From Pirellulales bacterium (GTDB lineage: Bacteria > Planctomycetota > Planctomycetia > Pirellulales > Thermoguttaceae), in NCBI GenBank assembly GCA_016928165.1, contig JAFGLH010000150.1, positions 1 through 64,000 on the forward strand: DNA of 64,000 nucleotides, read 5' to 3'. The position numbers were made by a program, and so were the translations under genes. Of the stretch, positions 37,049-47,094 are shown one piece after another. The notes beneath the pieces were generated by a model. It saw only the letters and a program-made list of their open reading frames with translations. It searched no databases and was not told the origin of the DNA. Each line of letters begins with the position of its first letter. Within the stretch, counting starts at the first letter, position 1.

Positions 37049-39958
37049 TCAGGCGGACTGCAACCGTTCTTTCGCGTCGAGGGCCTCCAGCCGGTCGATA
37101 ATCTGTTGCAACCGCGCCTCCCAGGTATTTTTCCGGGCCGCCTCGTCGACCGCCCGGCGATACGAATCGGTCGCGCCGCGGCGGGCGGCCTCTTCGATCG
37201 CAGCCACGTACTCTTCCGCGTTCCCGGCCACCATCACGCAACTTTGCGCGCGGCATTCCGGCATGTCGGTGGTGACGATCGGCTTCGTCGCCGCCATGTA
37301 TTCGAAGAGCTTCACCGGCGAGGTAGACCTGGTGATGTCGTTTATCAAGAAGGGGATCGTGGCCACGGAAAAATGGTGCAGATAGGCCGGCAACTCATCG
37401 TACTTCTTTTCGCCCAGCCAACGGACGTTGGGCAAACCGACGAGATTGTGGGCCGCCAGCGAGTGGTCGAAGTCCGGACCGATCAGCAAAAACGTCCATT
37501 CTTTCCGCAGCGATGCGGCGCGGGCCACCAACTCGTAATCGAACCAGTGGGCCAATGCCCCATAGTAACCGACGATCGTTCGTCCGGCGGCGACTAGATC
37601 GGCGACGTCGTCCGGCGGCGGAGGCGGCGACGCCAAATGAAAATGATCGTAGTCCACGCCATTCGGGCAGTAGAGCGCGTCGGGGCGTTGCCGCTTGACT
37701 TCGTCGTGCAGACGCCGCGCCGTGGCCAGCACCACCCTCGATGTGGAGACCAGCCTTCTGTGCCTGCTCTGCTTGTATTCCTGCGACGCCCAACTCTCCG
37801 CCACGCCCAGATCGTCGAGGTAATCGTAGATCACCGCCGGGCGGGAGAAATTCTTCACCTGCTCCCACCCGGACCATCCGGTCAGCAGCAAGCAATTGGG
37901 CAAAGTATAGAGCGGCTTCGGATCGTCGCACAGATACAATCGCTCGGCCACGCGAACGAATCCGCGGAAGCTGTCGGTTTGGCGTTGGGGCGAACAAAAC
38001 AACGACAAGTAGCCGGCCTTGGCGAATTGGGCCATCAGTTGGTGCGGCCGCTGCCGCATCCAGCCCCAGTCGATAAACGGCGGATAGACGACAATGCCCC
38101 GACATTGTCCGACTTCGCGCAGTATTTGCTCCAAGCCCAAGCCCGAATGTGCGGCGGGGCCGTTGCGGAGACGGCGAATTTTTTCCGCGGCCGCCCGGGC
38201 GTAGCGATTGCGGACGGTGCCCTCCGGGGCCATCCGGCGGACAATCCGCAGCAAGCGGCGGCGAACGGCCATCCGCAACCGCGCCGACGACCAAATTCGT
38301 TTCGGCGGCAAGCGTCCGTCTCTCTCGACGGGCGCCGCTTTTATGCGGGAAAGCTCGTCGTTCAGCCGGGCGATCTCAGCTGCGCTTTGCCGCAATTCCC
38401 GTTGCAGCGAGTCGGTCGTTTCCCCGCCGGCGGCGATGAGCTTGTCTTTTTCCAGCAACGCCGATTCATAGTATTGGCGGCGGTGCTCGACGGCGACCGT
38501 CGCGGCCAGCGAGTCGGCCAGGGAGGCGGTAAGTTGATCGATGGTGAAGTCGCTCGAGTCGGTCGAAGCGTCCCAACAAGAAGGCACGGCGGGGACGTTT
38601 CCCTTGCAACCCAGCGCCGCCACCAGGTAAGCGCGTTGCTTTTCCGGCACGACGAACGAATGATGCACGGCCATGATTTCGTCGCGCAACCGATCGTCCA
38701 GTCCGCTCAGGTCGCGGATGAAAAAGTCGCTCCAGGTGATCCCGCCGAACCAATGGCCGAGAAACCGCAAGCCGGCGGCCTCGAAGGCGGCGGACATGTC
38801 GGACATCGGCATCTCCTTGCCGAACGGCCAGTTGCCGCCGGCCGAACGCTGCATGCGCCACAGCCAATACCAGTAACACATTCGATTCGGCACCATCGCC
38901 ATGACGTATTTTGTGCTCCGGCTGGCCATGCCCCGCAAGAACGCCACCTGCTGATCGAAGGTGTAGTGTTCCAGGACGCCGGCGTTGTAGACGAGATCGT
39001 ACTCCGCCTCGCCGATCGAAAACACGTCGCCTTCGACGAACTCGGCCCGCTGTTGATGTTGCGCGAAAATGCGTTCGGCGTAGCGCAGCGCTTCGGCGGA
39101 AAAGTCCATCAGCGAGAGCCGCAACCGCTCGTTTTTCGCCAACACGAGGCTTTGCCACCCCGCCCCGCAGCCGGCTTCCAACACCTTGCCGCCGCGCGGC
39201 AGCAGTTCGCCGATCCGCTGGGCCAGATCGTGGCCGATGTCTTGCATCGCGTCGTCGATCTCCAGCATCGGCAGCGTGGCGTAGTAATCGTTCCACTTCC
39301 GCCGCTCGCGGATTTGAAGGTCGCGTTTCCTCCGCTCGCGGAAGTACGTCGCCGAAGCGTAGACGACCATAATCCACTTGTCCCGCCGGCCCTGAAAATC
39401 GCCATCGACGACCTTAACGGCGACGCGGGTGAATCCGTCCAACCGCTCGGGAAAACATTCCTCGCGAAACTGTGAAAGATGGCCCGGCCGCAACGGCGCC
39501 TCGCGATACGGCGCCAGCGCCGCGTAAAAGTCGCGGCAACGCCGAAAATGTCCGCGCATCACCTCCAGCGGATCGGTGAAACGCTCCAAACAACAGACGG
39601 CGACTATTGCATCGTAACGGTCGTCCGGCGTTCCTTCCGGGGCATGATGAAACTCGTGCCGCGGAAAGCGACGGCGGGCTTCCGCCGCCGCGCGCTCGTC
39701 GAGTTCCAAACCCGACACGCGGCAAGCGGGAAACTGCCCAGCCAACACGTCGACTCCGTCGCCGCCGGCACAGCCCCAGTCGAGAAGCGAGATTTTTTCA
39801 GAGGCGAGATAGTCGCGCTCGGCCGCCGGCAGGTTTTCAACCAGCCGCTGCATGAAGTATCTTTTTCGGCCGCGTTCGTTTTCGCCGCCCGATTGATTTT
39901 CCAAATCGTCGTCCCAACCGCGGTGGGAGTCGGCCGTCAGTTTGACTGTCTTGTCCAT
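37049..39958 (-). CDS. fusion of two SAM methyltransferase domains and a glycosyltransferase
   Basis: LLDWGCAGGDGVDVLAGQFP; KVLEAGCGAGWQSLVLAKNERLRLSLMDFSAEAL; GIVVYPPFIDWGWMRQRPHQLMAQFAKAGY...PNGVDYDHF...IVGYYGALAHWFDYELV. Confidence 0.85.
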   Translation of the reverse strand: MDKTVKLTADSHRGWDDDLENQSGGENERGRKRYFMQRLVENLPAAERDYLASEKISLLDWGCAGGDGVDVLAGQFPACRVSGLELDERAAAEARRRFPRHEFHHAPEGTPDDRYDAIVAVCCLERFTDPLEVMRGHFRRCRDFYAALAPYREAPLRPGHLSQFREECFPERLDGFTRVAVKVVDGDFQGRRDKWIMVVYASATYFRERRKRDLQIRERRKWNDYYATLPMLEIDDAMQDIGHDLAQRIGELLPRGGKVLEAGCGAGWQSLVLAKNERLRLSLMDFSAEALRYAERIFAQHQQRAEFVEGDVFSIGEAEYDLVYNAGVLEHYTFDQQVAFLRGMASRSTKYVMAMVPNRMCYWYWLWRMQRSAGGNWPFGKEMPMSDMSAAFEAAGLRFLGHWFGGITWSDFFIRDLSGLDDRLRDEIMAVHHSFVVPEKQRAYLVAALGCKGNVPAVPSCWDASTDSSDFTIDQLTASLADSLAATVAVEHRRQYYESALLEKDKLIAAGGETTDSLQRELRQSAAEIARLNDELSRIKAAPVERDGRLPPKRIWSSARLRMAVRRRLLRIVRRMAPEGTVRNRYARAAAEKIRRLRNGPAAHSGLGLEQILREVGQCRGIVVYPPFIDWGWMRQRPHQLMAQFAKAGYLSLFCSPQRQTDSFRGFVRVAERLYLCDDPKPLYTLPNCLLLTGWSGWEQVKNFSRPAVIYDYLDDLGVAESWASQEYKQSRHRRLVSTSRVVLATARRLHDEVKRQRPDALYCPNGVDYDHFHLASPPPPPDDVADLVAAGRTIVGYYGALAHWFDYELVARAASLRKEWTFLLIGPDFDHSLAAHNLVGLPNVRWLGEKKYDELPAYLHHFSVATIPFLINDITRSTSPVKLFEYMAATKPIVTTDMPECRAQSCVMVAGNAEEYVAAIEEAARRGATDSYRRAVDEAARKNTWEARLQQIIDRLEALDAKERLQSA

Positions 39959-40206
39959 GAACCTACCCCGAGCGTCCGTGCATGTTACCGCAAAGCATTG
40001 TGGAGCGTGATCTTACATCATTCGGCCCATGCGGCACAAGACGGATTGTTTCCGGGCGGTCCGAAACCGCGGAGAACGCGAAATTCGATCTTGTCTCAGT
40101 CGAAAGATAAGGTTTATACTGCCGCTCCCGCTAACGCGCGGCCGTGCAGGGAAGCGCTTCCATGCGCACAAAGCACGGCATGCCAAAGGTTTAAGGAGGA
40201 ACCGAG

Positions 40207-42162
40207 ATGATCCGCGAGACAAAACGCACCGAAACCGTCGAGAAAAACCATTCCTGCAGGCGCCGCATCGCGCTTATCCTCGCCAGCTTGCTGCTGGTGG
40301 CCGTCTGCGTTGCGATACGCTATTACTGGGGCGCCAAGCCGGCAAACGCGGACGCCCCTGCGCGGGCCGAAAATCGTTCGCCCCGAAACGCCGCGCCAAG
40401 GGCGCCGTCCTCATCCGCGGAACGCTCCCCGTCGGCCGAACCCCGAGTCGGCCCCGCGGTCCCGGAAGTGGTGGCCGTGGTGAATAACCGGAGAATTACC
40501 CGAGGAGACCTCGCCCGCGAGTGCATTTTCCACTACGGGGAAGACGTGCTCGAAAGCATGGTCAATAAACGGCTGATTGCCGACGAATGTCGTCGCCGAG
40601 GGATCAGCGTGACGCGCGACGAGGTAGACGCGGAAATCGAGCGGATGGCCAAGCGGTTCGGCATCCCGAAAGATCAATGGTTCAAAATGCTCGAGCGGGA
40701 GCGGAACGTCACGGCCGACCAGTACGCCGACGACATTATATGGCCGACGCTTGCCTTGCGCAAATTGGCGGGCGATCGGTTGAAGATTTCCCGGGACGAA
40801 GTGGCACGGGAGTTTGAAACTCGTTACGGCGAGGCCGTCCGCGCTCGGCTGATAGCGGTGCGCGATTTGGAGAAGGCCAAAAAGCTCCGTGCCCAAGCGG
40901 CGGCCAATCCGGACGATTTCGGCAACTTGGCCAAGCACCATTCGGAAGACGCCGCCAGCGCCAGCGTGAAAGGGGTCATACATCCGATCCGCAAGCACGG
41001 CAGCTACAAGGAGATCGAGGAAGCGGCGTTCAATATGGCCGACGGCGAGATTTCGCCCGTGATTCACGCCGGCGGTCAGTACGTAATCTTGAAGCGCGAC
41101 GGCTTGATACCGGCCCGCCGAATTAGCTTCGAGCGGGTCGCGCCGCAGTTGGAGGAAATCATCCGCGACCGCAGGATGCGCGGCGTCGCCCAAGACGTAT
41201 TCAAGCAACTGCAAGACGCGGCTAAAGAGTCCCACGGCATCGAGAACGTGTGGAACAACCCCGCGAAGCGGAAGCGCATGCCGGGCGTGGCGGCCTTGGT
41301 CAACGGCGCGCAAATTTCCATGGACGAGTTGGCCGCCGAGTGCATCGCCCGGCATGGCCGCGAGACCTTGGAAGGGATGATCAGCCGCGAAATTCTCGAG
41401 CAGGCCTGCGAGAGGCAGGGCGTCGCCGTGACCGAGGGGGACATGGACGCGGAGATCGCCCGCGCCGCGCTGGCCGGCGTATTGCCCAAGCCGGACGGTT
41501 CGCCGGACGTCGAGGCCTGGCTGGAACTAGTGCAGAAAAATCAAGGCGTTTCGCTGGAGGTTTACCGCCGCGACTCGGTATGGCCCACCGCGGCCCTGAA
41601 AAAACTCGTCGGCGACAAGATGCAAATCACCGAGGAAGACCTCCGCAAGGGCTTCGAGGCCAACTTTGGACCGCGTGTCCGATGCCTGGCGATCGTGTTG
41701 GACAATCTCCGCCGCGCCCAGCAGGTCTTCGAAATGGCCCGGCAAAACAACACCGCCGAATACTTTGGCGATCTGGCGGGCGAGTATTCGATCGAGCCGG
41801 GAAGCCAGGCCCTGCGCGGCGAAATACCGCCGATAAAAAGACACGGCGGACAACCGCGATTGGAGGAAGAGGCGTTCTCGCTGCAACCGGGCGAAATCTC
41901 CGGCATCATCCAAATCGCCGATAAGTTCATCATCCTCCGCTGCGAGGGGTTCACCGAGCCGATCAACGTCAAATACAACGAGGTCCGCGACGAAATCTAC
42001 CGCGACCTGCGCGAAAAGAAGCACCGCCTGGCAATGGCCGAGCGTTTCGAAGCGTTGCGGGAAGCGGCCCAGGTGGACAACTATCTCACCGGCGAGAGCC
42101 ATGCTCCCAGTCCCCTTCGCCCGCCCGCCCCGACCGCCGGCCGTCAAATGCCGACAAAGTGA
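40207..42162 (+). CDS. membrane-anchored peptidyl-prolyl isomerase, duplicated SurA/PpiC-like module
   Basis: N-terminal TM; two parvulin-like cores FGNLAKHHSED...GEISPVIHAGGQYVILKRDG and FGDLAGEYSIEPGSQ...GEISGIIQIADKFIILRCEG. Confidence 0.82.
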   Translation: MIRETKRTETVEKNHSCRRRIALILASLLLVAVCVAIRYYWGAKPANADAPARAENRSPRNAAPRAPSSSAERSPSAEPRVGPAVPEVVAVVNNRRITRGDLARECIFHYGEDVLESMVNKRLIADECRRRGISVTRDEVDAEIERMAKRFGIPKDQWFKMLERERNVTADQYADDIIWPTLALRKLAGDRLKISRDEVAREFETRYGEAVRARLIAVRDLEKAKKLRAQAAANPDDFGNLAKHHSEDAASASVKGVIHPIRKHGSYKEIEEAAFNMADGEISPVIHAGGQYVILKRDGLIPARRISFERVAPQLEEIIRDRRMRGVAQDVFKQLQDAAKESHGIENVWNNPAKRKRMPGVAALVNGAQISMDELAAECIARHGRETLEGMISREILEQACERQGVAVTEGDMDAEIARAALAGVLPKPDGSPDVEAWLELVQKNQGVSLEVYRRDSVWPTAALKKLVGDKMQITEEDLRKGFEANFGPRVRCLAIVLDNLRRAQQVFEMARQNNTAEYFGDLAGEYSIEPGSQALRGEIPPIKRHGGQPRLEEEAFSLQPGEISGIIQIADKFIILRCEGFTEPINVKYNEVRDEIYRDLREKKHRLAMAERFEALREAAQVDNYLTGESHAPSPLRPPAPTAGRQMPTK

Positions 42163-42233
42163 GCGCGGCGGGCGGTGGCGGCATGATTAACTCGGCTGTC
42201 GTTCAATAAAAACATTGTAACCGTTCATGGGCT

Positions 42234-42285
42234 GGGGACTGGCTCATATTTCGCCCTTTCAAGGGCGAAATATGAGCCAGTCCCC
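42234..42285. repeat. palindromic element family F, perfect 25-bp arms and 2-nt loop
   Basis: GGGGACTGGCTCATATTTCGCCCTT-TC-AAGGGCGAAATATGAGCCAGTCCCC. Confidence 0.92.
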
Positions 42286-42457
42286 TTCACCGCCAGGGAG
42301 TAAAAGCTCCGCGCGTGCGCGGTCGTGCCGTCACCGGCCGCATATCCCGTATAATCTCATCCCTTTGTCGCCGGCGACGGTTGACTCCCGCGCCGTAGAA
42401 CCTAAGTTTGAGAAAAGCTCTGAACTCCCAAGCGGGGTATGCGGGGGTGTAAAAGAT

Positions 42458-42868
42458 ATGTTTTCCGCCAGCTTGTACTTTTTGGGTGTTGCCGGATTCA
42501 TCGTTGCCGCGCTGGTTTGCCTGTCAAAAGGGAGACGCACGGAGCGCTGCGTGGAAGTCGATCTAGGCTCGCTGCGCGCCGCGGCGGTTTGTTTCCTGGG
42601 CGGGTGCCGAATGGCGGAACGGAACCATCAGTTCGAGGGCGATAATCCGCCGGAGAGGACGACGCCGAAATGGCGGGAAATGAAATCACTCTGGTTGCAA
42701 TGGTACGCCCACTGCCAGCAACAAGCTCAACTGAAGCGAAAGACATTGCTTTCCTGGGGACGCACGCTGGTCGTTTGCGCCTTGCTCTGCATAGTGGGGG
42801 TCTATCTCGAAGTGCGCTTCGACGAAACCGTATCGTGGGAAAACATCTTCGACGGCCTCCTGCAATAG
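42458..42868 (+). CDS. small membrane protein, hypothetical
   Basis: MFSASLYFLGVAGFIVAALVCLSKG and second TM LVVCALLCIVGVYLEV; longer ORF start at 42227 reads through repeat F. Confidence 0.5.
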   Translation: MFSASLYFLGVAGFIVAALVCLSKGRRTERCVEVDLGSLRAAAVCFLGGCRMAERNHQFEGDNPPERTTPKWREMKSLWLQWYAHCQQQAQLKRKTLLSWGRTLVVCALLCIVGVYLEVRFDETVSWENIFDGLLQ

Positions 42869-42889
42869 GGGAAGCAATTGCAGTCGCCG

Positions 42890-43723
42890 TTATTTACCAT
42901 CGCCCCTCGTTCCCCGTGTCTCGCCCCTACGATAAAACTGCGAGAGGTTGATTCCGCCGCGACGCTCTTCCTCCAATAACTTCAAGCGGGTCTCCAACCG
43001 CTCGACCCTGCGCTGCAAGGCGGGCAACAGGTAGCGGTTCGTATCCTCCGGCTTGGGGCGCGGCACGGTGGGATAACCCAGGTGACGCTGCAACGCGGAA
43101 AACAGATAGAGCTGGTCTTTGCGGCGGTTGGCCAGCGCGATTCGCCCCTCCTTCTCGCCGAAGAGGATCGGCTTCTCCGCCTTGCCCCGCGTCTTGCGGT
43201 AAAGCTCGCTGCGGACGTAGATCATGTCGGCGAAGTCGATCAGGCCCACCTGGCGGCGGACCATGTCGATCCACTCGCGCCAGTCGTCGTCGTAGATCGG
43301 GTCGCCGGCCGCCGCCTCCAGGCCGCGGTCGTAGCCCAGCCGGTTTCGGCAGAGAGTCTCGAACTGGTAAAGGAACATGCCTTGCTGCGTCGCTCCGGCG
43401 GCGCGGTACTCCACCTCCCGCTGCAATATCTCCAGGGCGATGCGGAAATCGAAGCGGCCCTCGGCCTTCTCCGCCTCGCCGACGACGTAGGTTTGAAAGC
43501 TGGTGAAGTAATGGGGTAGCCGGGCCATGGCCGTGGCGAACCCGCCGGTCAGACGCAGTTCGCCGACCATGAAATCGACCGCCAGCGGAAGCATCGTCGT
43601 CGCCAGAATTTCTTGCTGGATAGCCTCCAGCAAGTCCTGGGTGGACATCTCCTGCTGCATCCGCTCGCGGAGCGTCTGGAACAGATAAGCCTGTTCGACG
43701 TATTCCTCGCGGTCCAAGGGCAT
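42890..43723 (-). CDS. conserved hypothetical protein
   Basis: Long ORF MPLDREEYVEQAYLFQTLRERMQQEMSTQDLLEAIQQEILATT...; no antisense ORF competes convincingly. Confidence 0.7.
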   Translation of the reverse strand: MPLDREEYVEQAYLFQTLRERMQQEMSTQDLLEAIQQEILATTMLPLAVDFMVGELRLTGGFATAMARLPHYFTSFQTYVVGEAEKAEGRFDFRIALEILQREVEYRAAGATQQGMFLYQFETLCRNRLGYDRGLEAAAGDPIYDDDWREWIDMVRRQVGLIDFADMIYVRSELYRKTRGKAEKPILFGEKEGRIALANRRKDQLYLFSALQRHLGYPTVPRPKPEDTNRYLLPALQRRVERLETRLKLLEEERRGGINLSQFYRRGETRGTRGDGK

Positions 43724-43813
43724 GCGGGCCTCTCGCGGAGTCGGGCGCTTTGGTATATTCAGTGGCGAAGCCGGATTTCGCTTTCACCATTTTAACCACC
43801 GACGACCTCCCCC

Positions 43814-44455
43814 GTGAATACCCCCGACGACCACATATCAACGGCGCTAGCTCGGCACCAGATCGTTCTGCCGCCGCCGCAAATCGACCGACTGGATAGC
43901 TACTGCCGACTGCTCTGGGAGTGGAACGAAAAAATCAATCTAACCCGGCACGCCGATTACGAAAAGTTCGTCGCCCGAGACTTGGTCGATAGTATGACGC
44001 TCTCGAAATATCTTAATCCGGGCGAGCGGGTGCTCGACGTGGGCAGCGGCGGCGGCGTCCCCGGCGTGCCGCTGGCCGTGCTAAGGAACGATCTCAAAAT
44101 ATCGCTCTGCGAATCGGTGGGCAAGAAGGCCGCCGCACTGGCGGATATAGTTAATCGGCTCGGACTGCCGACCCCCGTCTTGCACGCACGGGCTGAAGAC
44201 GTATTGACCGAGCGGCGTTTCGATACGCTTATCGTCCGCGCGGTGGCGCGGATGCGGAAGCTGTTGGAATGGTTCCGGCCCCATTGGGATGCGTTCGATC
44301 GCCTGTTGTTGGTCAAGGGTCCGGCCTGGGTCGAGGAGCGGGGCGAGGCCCGACATCGCGGACTGCTCGGCGATCTTGCCCTGCGAAAGCTGGCGAGCTA
44401 TCCCGTGCCGGGCGCGGAGTCGCAGAGCGTAATCCTGCAAATCAGGCGGAAGTGA
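43814..44455 (+). CDS. rsmG: 16S rRNA (guanine-527-N7)-methyltransferase
   Basis: LDSYCRLLWEWNEKINLTRHADYEKFVARDLVDSMTLSKYLNPGERVLDVGSGGGVPGVPLAV. Confidence 0.92.
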   Translation: MNTPDDHISTALARHQIVLPPPQIDRLDSYCRLLWEWNEKINLTRHADYEKFVARDLVDSMTLSKYLNPGERVLDVGSGGGVPGVPLAVLRNDLKISLCESVGKKAAALADIVNRLGLPTPVLHARAEDVLTERRFDTLIVRAVARMRKLLEWFRPHWDAFDRLLLVKGPAWVEERGEARHRGLLGDLALRKLASYPVPGAESQSVILQIRRK

Positions 44456-44475
44456 CGAGTCCGCGAGCCGGGAAA

Positions 44476-44691
44476 TCACGTCATCCAGGAAAGCCATTCC
44501 AACGCTACGCCCACGACGATCATAAAGCCGACGATCCAGCCGGCCACGCGCGCGGCGTGGAGCCAGATCGGCCGCATCCGCTCGTGGCGCGTGGCGGCGT
44601 AGACCAGGCTGATGGCCGCGATCGCCGGCAGCGCGTACCACACGTCGTTGCTCCAAATTCGGACACTGTCGGCAAAGAGCAAGTTGAACAT
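44476..44691 (-). CDS. small two-TM membrane protein
   Basis: MFNLLFADSVRIWSNDVWYALPAIAAISLVYAATRHERMRPIWLHAARVAGWIVGFMIVVGVALEWLSWMT. Confidence 0.55.
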   Translation of the reverse strand: MFNLLFADSVRIWSNDVWYALPAIAAISLVYAATRHERMRPIWLHAARVAGWIVGFMIVVGVALEWLSWMT

Positions 44692-44707
44692 AATTTCTGA
44701 ATAAGCG

Positions 44708-45310
44708 TTATTTGGGGCTTTCCGATTCGGCTTCTTCTTTTTTCTTTACGCCGGGGGCGATTGTCACCGGACCGGCATAAGCGTCGTAGATCGCCAGCAC
44801 GTTCAGCAGCCCGGCGACGGTGGCGAAGAACCGGCCCAAGTCGAAGCGGCGATTCAAGACTCGGTGCAGGTCGTGCAGGGTCGGTTGTTCTTTGTTCGGT
44901 CCCTTATCGTTGTCGTTGTTTGGTCTCGGCGGGGCCATGAATCCGCCACACCAAACCTTTTGGTTATGGTTCATTCGATAGGCCTGGATTACGGCGGGCA
45001 GCGCCGGCAGTCCGACGCAGACTTGGCATATATAGGCCCAGGTCCTATCCCCTTTTTTCCAGGAAAAATAGACGGCCCGGCCGTAGCCGATTTTTCCCTC
45101 GCTGTTGATGCACTGCTCGTTGCTGCTGCCGAGACATAGTCCGAAGACGAACAGCCCCATGATGCAGACGAAATAAAGCGCGGCCTTCGCCCGGCGCCCT
45201 TGGTAGAAGTGTCCCAGGCCGGGGAGCATCCATGCCAAGAAGGCGGCCAACCCCGCGTCCTTGAGGTTGATCTGCTCGCCGGCCGGTTTTTCCGTTGATT
45301 CTGAAGTCAT
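44708..45310 (-). CDS. TM2/DUF6677-like membrane protein
   Basis: LKDAGLAAFLAWMLPGLGHFYQGRRAKAALYFVCIMGLFVFGLCLG. Confidence 0.65.
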   Translation of the reverse strand: MTSESTEKPAGEQINLKDAGLAAFLAWMLPGLGHFYQGRRAKAALYFVCIMGLFVFGLCLGSSNEQCINSEGKIGYGRAVYFSWKKGDRTWAYICQVCVGLPALPAVIQAYRMNHNQKVWCGGFMAPPRPNNDNDKGPNKEQPTLHDLHRVLNRRFDLGRFFATVAGLLNVLAIYDAYAGPVTIAPGVKKKEEAESESPK

Positions 45311-45380
45311 TCATTCATTGTAGCCGTCCTCGACGACTAAGGAAAGGGAGGAAGCGGAGGGAGATATGCCCGTCCACGGT

Positions 45381-46406
45381 TCATGCGTGCATAGGCATGG
45401 GGACGAGCCATTGCTCGAAGAACGCGGCGACCGTTTGCAGCTTCACCTCGGGGGTCCACTCGCATTGGGCGATCACACCGCCAGCGCCAAAATCCAACTC
45501 TCGGCGAGTGGAAAGGACCGCCTCGCGGAATGCATCGACGCAGCCAGGCTCGCGCAGCAAGCGGGCGTCGGGATGTCCGCCCCAGAAAGTTACCCGGCCG
45601 CGATAGCGCTTGACCAAACGATCGAACGCCATCAGATGCAACTGGGAATGGATCGCGTCGACGCTCAGCTTCACCAGGTCGCCGAAGATGTCGCGGATGT
45701 TCCCCGCGCCGTGGAAAAAGACGAACTTGTCGCCGTCGTGAAGGATTTTGCAGTATTCCTTGTAGAGCGGGCGAAACAGTTCGCGCCACATCTCCGGCGC
45801 GATCAATAAACCGTCGGGCGTAGCCCAATCGTCGCGGAAGGCGACGCCGTCAACCTCTGTCTCCGCCCAGCGGCGCAGCTCCTCGCAGGCGGCCTCGTGG
45901 AGCGCGGCCAGCAGTCCGCGAATCTCCTTGTTGCCGCGGGCCAACTCGATCGTGGCCGCCTCGCCGCCACGGAGGAACCGCAGCCGGTCGAACGGACGCA
46001 CCTCCGACCAGGCCAGCACGAACCGATCGGTGTCGGGACATAGTTTGTTGGCCCGATTGAATCGAGAGCGATCGAACAACTCCGCCGGCGGCTGGAACGA
46101 ATCAAACCGCTCCGCCTCGGCCAAAGGCGAACGGATCAACTCCGGCGAATCGCCGTTGTTCGAGTCGCGCCACACGCACCCCCAAGCATCGGTCCACTGC
46201 TTCCGTTTGACTGTCTTCGCGCCCGATTGCTTCCGCGGCGACGGCGCGGTGCGAGGCGCGACGATGTCGCTCGGATAACGAACGGACATCTCCGCCGCCT
46301 CATCGGCCCGCGACGATTCCACTTCGGGCGATATCCAGAGGTCTCTGGGAACGCGGGGGACGGGTTCGTGGTTTAAGGTTCTGACGACTAGTTCGCGCGA
46401 TGTCAT
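45381..46406 (-). CDS. uroporphyrinogen decarboxylase (URO-D) family / corrinoid methyltransferase-like
   Basis: MTSRELVVRTLNHEPVPRVPRDLW; DDWATPDGLLIAPEMWRELFRPLYKEYCKILHDGDKFVFFHGAGNIRDIFGDLVKLSVDAIHSQ. Confidence 0.8.
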   Translation of the reverse strand: MTSRELVVRTLNHEPVPRVPRDLWISPEVESSRADEAAEMSVRYPSDIVAPRTAPSPRKQSGAKTVKRKQWTDAWGCVWRDSNNGDSPELIRSPLAEAERFDSFQPPAELFDRSRFNRANKLCPDTDRFVLAWSEVRPFDRLRFLRGGEAATIELARGNKEIRGLLAALHEAACEELRRWAETEVDGVAFRDDWATPDGLLIAPEMWRELFRPLYKEYCKILHDGDKFVFFHGAGNIRDIFGDLVKLSVDAIHSQLHLMAFDRLVKRYRGRVTFWGGHPDARLLREPGCVDAFREAVLSTRRELDFGAGGVIAQCEWTPEVKLQTVAAFFEQWLVPMPMHA

Positions 46407-46642
46407 GGGAGTGAAATTATGGCTGACCTTCGGAAACGGAGAGAGCATGTTGCTGTTTGCCCCCGAAGGGGGTGTCGAATGGAAAAATTATACCACGGCA
46501 AACGCGGCGTCAACCGGTCAATCGAAAAATCGTTTTCACCCCCCCCCGCCCCCCCGCGGTAGGCTATAATATAATATCTGGGATTCCTGGATACCATTGA
46601 CGAGACGGAACAATCCCAAAGGGTGAAATTATCAGCAATAGT

Positions 46643-47068
46643 ATGTCTTTTATGCCTTTATTTACTGAAAACATAGAATCTCGGGTAAAAAGCTTTTTGA
46701 TCAAGCTGGTCAACAACAATTGCCCGGAAGTGAAATCGCTGATGGATGGCCCTCGGCGGGACAGCCGGGTGAACCTGACCGTGGTCGTGATGGTGGTTCC
46801 GCTGGAAGGAAAGACGCTCCAGGCGGGCCAGGCGCTGATGGCCGTCACAAAGGAGTTTTCGGCAACCGGCGTAGCGGTCGTGCTCGACCACCCGCGGCCA
46901 ATGGACGAGGCCGTTTTGGGGTTCCGCTTCGAGGGCGAGATGACCTACATTCGAGGCAAGGCAAAACATCTCAGTCCCCTGGGCGGCGGGTTTTATCAGC
47001 TCGGGTTTGAACTCTCGGAAATCGTCGCCCCGAGCGACTATCCAACGCTGAAAACGATGAACTTCTAG
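46643..47068 (+). CDS. PilZ-like small protein
   Basis: GPRRDSRVNLTVVVMVVPLEG...FSATGVAVVLDHP...GGGFYQLGFELSEI. Confidence 0.5.
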   Translation: MSFMPLFTENIESRVKSFLIKLVNNNCPEVKSLMDGPRRDSRVNLTVVVMVVPLEGKTLQAGQALMAVTKEFSATGVAVVLDHPRPMDEAVLGFRFEGEMTYIRGKAKHLSPLGGGFYQLGFELSEIVAPSDYPTLKTMNF

Positions 47069-47094
47069 CCCGCGTTTCTCGCCGGTCGAACACC

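Noticed and set aside
37637-39475. 612-aa plus-strand ORF antisense to the methyltransferase/glycosyltransferase gene
   Set aside because: No domain-like features; the opposite strand has SAM-binding and GT motifs.
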